Assembly (NCBI GenBank): GCA_024742705.1
Contig: JANSXZ010000003.1
Span: forward strand, 62,001 to 126,000
From: Paracoccaceae bacterium
GTDB lineage: Bacteria > Pseudomonadota > Alphaproteobacteria > Rhodobacterales > Rhodobacteraceae
Direction: 5' to 3'
Length of the DNA stretch: 64,000 bases
Shown: one piece after another, positions 61,901-64,000 of the stretch
Layout: each line of letters opens with the position of its first letter
Numbering within the stretch: the first letter of the stretch is position 1
The notes under the pieces: generated by a model
Told to the model about the DNA's origin: nothing
The model's database searches: none
The model's input: only the letters and a program-made list of their open reading frames with translations
Made by a program: the position numbers and the translations under genes

Positions 61901-62410
61901 ATGACCCAGACCCGCACCCCGCCCGGCAACGACCGGCAATCCGCCAGCGCAAACGAACAACCGCACGGCCCGGCAAGCGGCGATGCGCGCGCGGCCGCCG
62001 TCGTCTCGGACGCGAGGCCCCGCCCCGACGACGCGCCCGCCGCGCCACAGCGGGCCCTGAAGCCCGCGATGCTGCGCGGATGGCGCCGGCGTTGCCCGAA
62101 CTGCGGCAGCGGCGCGATGCTTTCGGGATACCTGAAAGTGCGCCCGCATTGCCCGGTGTGCCGCGAGGCGCTGCACCATCACCGCGCCGACGACGGCCCC
62201 GCATACATCACCATCCTGTTGGTCGGACACCTGATGGCACCGCTGCTTCTGGCGGTGTTCAAGGCATGGCGGCCCGAACCGCTGACGCTGTTCACGATTT
62301 TTGCTGTTGGATGTGTAGCATTATCGCTTTACCTGTTGCCCAGACTGAAGGGGGCCATCGTCGCGTACCAGTGGGCACGCGGCATGTACGGGTTTGCGCG
62401 ACCCGCCTGA
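61901..62410 (+). CDS. DUF983 membrane protein
   Basis: This is a 169-residue protein. A low-complexity Ala/Pro-rich tail of about 55 residues precedes the zinc-ribbon RRRCPNCGSGAML ... HCPVCREAL and two membrane helices (ILLVGHLMAPLLLAVF, LFTIFAVGCVALSLYLL). DUF983 proteins are found near cytochrome oxidase genes, though here they neighbour a NUDIX gene. The function is unknown. Confidence 0.9.
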   Translation: MTQTRTPPGNDRQSASANEQPHGPASGDARAAAVVSDARPRPDDAPAAPQRALKPAMLRGWRRRCPNCGSGAMLSGYLKVRPHCPVCREALHHHRADDGPAYITILLVGHLMAPLLLAVFKAWRPEPLTLFTIFAVGCVALSLYLLPRLKGAIVAYQWARGMYGFARPA

Positions 62411-62433
62411 CCCCCGCATCCCAGCGAGGGCCA

Positions 62434-63132
62434 ATGAGCATCGACAAATCCGCCATCCGAAATGCCGCCACCGTGATCGTGCTGCGCGACCGCGACCAGT
62501 CACCCGCGATCCTGATGGGTCAGCGTGGTGCCAAGGCCGCGTTCATGCCCAACAAGTTCGTCTTTCCCGGCGGCGCGCTGGATCCCGAAGATGCCAGCGT
62601 GCCGCTGGCGCGGCCGGTGCCGGCGCCGTGTTTCACCCGGCTGGCCGACGATTCCGAGCCGGACCTTCAGACCGCGCTGGGCGCGGCGGCGGTGCGCGAG
62701 CTTTGGGAGGAGACCGGGCTGGTGCTGGGGCAACCCGGCGTCTGGCCCGGAAATGCCCCTGTCGACTGGCACGGCTTTGCGGCGACCGGGCATCTGCCGG
62801 ACGCCGGCGCGTTGCAGTTCGTGTTCCGCGCGCTGACGCCGCCGGGCCGGCCCCGGCGGTTCGATGCGCGGTTCTTTCTGGTGGATGCCGCCGAAATCCG
62901 CGGCGACCCGGACGACTTCACCCATGCCAGCGACGAGCTTTCGCACCTGCAATGGATACCGTTGCGCGATGCGCGGCGCTTCGATCTTCCGTTCATCACC
63001 GAGGTGGTTCTGGCCGAGGTGGCGGCGCGGGCGGCCGATCCGAACCCGCCGGAAAGCGTGCCGTATTTCCGCAACAACGACGAGGCGAGCCTGTTTCTGC
63101 GGCTGCGGGGCCAGCCGATGCCCGAGGATTGA
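62434..63132 (+). CDS. NUDIX hydrolase
   Basis: This is a 232-residue member of the NUDIX superfamily. The box is GGALDPEDAS followed, after an insertion of about 30 residues, by AAAVRELWEETGLVLG. An insertion between the first glycine part and the REx2EE helix is typical of the CoA-pyrophosphatase-like and NUDT19-like branch. It follows DUF983 by 23 bp, probably in one transcript. The substrate is not known. Confidence 0.9.
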   Translation: MSIDKSAIRNAATVIVLRDRDQSPAILMGQRGAKAAFMPNKFVFPGGALDPEDASVPLARPVPAPCFTRLADDSEPDLQTALGAAAVRELWEETGLVLGQPGVWPGNAPVDWHGFAATGHLPDAGALQFVFRALTPPGRPRRFDARFFLVDAAEIRGDPDDFTHASDELSHLQWIPLRDARRFDLPFITEVVLAEVAARAADPNPPESVPYFRNNDEASLFLRLRGQPMPED

Positions 63133-63210
63133 GCCGCTGGTTTTTCGAAACCGGCGATCTGTGACATGGGTGGCGCGCCGCGACGGGTGCCCCGCATGTG
63201 GCCAGCTGCG

Positions 63211-63246
63211 GGTGCCTCCGGCGGGAGTTTATCCGGCAAGATGAAG
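63211..63246. repeat. Intergenic hairpin repeat, copy 2 (GCCTCCGGCGGGAG type)
   Basis: GGTGCCTCCGGCGGGAGTTT is followed by ATCCGGCAAGATGAAG. Same core and ending as the copy at 47861. It lies between the convergent NUDIX and DMT genes, eleven bases before the DMT stop codon on the minus strand. Confidence 0.8.
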
Positions 63247-63256
63247 CGGTGGAGCG

Positions 63257-64000
63257 TCAGAGCACGAAGACCAGCCCCAGGATACTGATGGCGAGCAGCG
63301 CCATGCCGGCCGTTTCGCGCGCGGTGATGCGTTCGCGGAAGAACAGCGCGGAAGCGAGCACCGAGAGCACCAGTTCGACCTGCCCAAGTGCCTTGACGTA
63401 AGCGGCGGTCTGAAGTGTGAAGGCGGTGAACCAGCAAAACGAGCCAGCCATGCTGGTCAGTCCGACCCAGATCGCGGTGCGCCGGGCCTGCCAGACCGCC
63501 CCGAGTTCGGCACGGTCGCGCCAGAACAGCCAGGCGGCCATGGCCAGCGTCTGCATGGCGGTCACCGCCGCCAGGGTAACGGCGGCACGCAGCAGGGGCG
63601 CATCGGTGGCGACCTCGAGCGAGGCGGCGCGGTAGCTGACCGCCGAGATCGCGAAGAGTACGCCCGAACCCAGGCCGAGGCCGGCGGCGCGGTTTGTCAG
63701 GTGCCGCCACCATGCCGCGCCGCTGTCGGGCGCGCGCGAGAGCACGATGACACCGGCCACACCGACCAGGATGGCGAGAAATCCCGGCAGGCTGACGCCT
63801 TCGCCCAGCACGACCCAGCCGACGAGGACGGTCTGGATGGTTTCGGTTTTCTTGAAGGTGATGCCGACCGCGAAATTGCGTTGCTTGAACAGCAGGACCA
63901 CGCAGAGCGTGGCGAGGATCTGGGCGAGGCCGCCGGCCGCTCCGGCGAGCCAGAAGTGCGCGCCGATCGGTGGCAAGGCCGTGCCGGAGAACCACAGGTA
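63257..64000 (-). CDS. DMT (EamA) family transporter, partial
   Basis: This is the C-terminal 247 residues of a drug/metabolite transporter; the N-terminus lies beyond the window. About eight helices are visible, including the EamA second half ending RETAGMALLAISILGLVFVL. The frame runs unbroken to the last base (YLWFSGTALPPIG). The substrate is unknown. It converges with the NUDIX gene. Confidence 0.88.
   Translation of the reverse strand, partial: YLWFSGTALPPIGAHFWLAGAAGGLAQILATLCVVLLFKQRNFAVGITFKKTETIQTVLVGWVVLGEGVSLPGFLAILVGVAGVIVLSRAPDSGAAWWRHLTNRAAGLGLGSGVLFAISAVSYRAASLEVATDAPLLRAAVTLAAVTAMQTLAMAAWLFWRDRAELGAVWQARRTAIWVGLTSMAGSFCWFTAFTLQTAAYVKALGQVELVLSVLASALFFRERITARETAGMALLAISILGLVFVL

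Overview
The window is a dense, high-GC (roughly two-thirds G+C) bacterial chromosome segment with the gene style of an alphaproteobacterium of the Rhodobacteraceae/roseobacter type. It shows a pobA-pcaCHG protocatechuate cluster, DUF3572 and DUF983 proteins, a PleD-type regulator, ThyX in place of ThyA, many GntR-regulated ABC uptake operons, and two copies of a GCCTCCGGCGGGAG hairpin repeat that I associate with this family. No rRNA, tRNA, CRISPR array, prophage or insertion sequence was seen. The window cuts a gene at each end.

Region 1 (1-9 kb, mostly minus strand) holds a branched-chain-type ABC importer (binding protein, LivH, LivM, LivG, LivF), a FadR-type GntR regulator and the start of an acyl-CoA synthetase. 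After these come an iron-dependent alcohol dehydrogenase and a Rieske oxygenase.

Region 2 (9-24 kb) is the most interesting part. Four perfect copies of CTGTGATCACAG (9076, 17883, 18725, 23008) lie in the promoter regions of four gene blocks around one GntR/FCD regulator gene (17940-18596). They connect a dipeptide-type ABC importer (dppB, dppC, fused dppDF and a separate Tat-exported binding protein), a dimethylglycine-dehydrogenase-like flavoprotein, a non-pyrrolysine MttB-family protein, an AstE/AspA-type deacylase, two Rieske oxygenases, a glutathione transferase, a carboxymuconolactone-decarboxylase-fold protein and a protein with the iron-ligand spacing of the pyridine-ring-cleaving dioxygenase NicX. 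I infer a regulon for uptake and breakdown of an N-methylated compound, perhaps an N-methylpyridinium carboxylate such as homarine or trigonelline. The substrate is not proven.

Region 3 (24-33.5 kb) is an aromatic funnel: pcaG, pcaH, pcaC and pobA with an AraC regulator, then an amidohydrolase and a crotonase sharing a divergent promoter that carries paired repeats. A sulfatase, a MarR regulator and thyX follow.

Region 4 (33.5-48 kb) holds a TbpB-like surface lipoprotein next to its presumed Slam outer-membrane translocator, glyoxalase I, two tandem DUF1194 proteins, an RTX/DUF4214 secreted protein, an orphan ImuA-like protein, YceI, an MFS transporter, metG and a Tat-exported PhoX-family protein with a possible Pho box.

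Region 5 (48-64 kb) holds a BciB-like F420-hydrogenase-family protein beside an AerR/PpaA-like cobalamin-binding protein, DUF805, PxpA, a degenerate H-NOX protein coupled to an HNOBA-GGDEF cyclase, DUF4153, a second MttB-family protein, RidA, an HAD phosphatase, DUF3572 and PleD. It ends with an ECF sigma / membrane regulator / periplasmic sensor / EF-hand cluster, DUF983, a NUDIX hydrolase and a partial DMT exporter.
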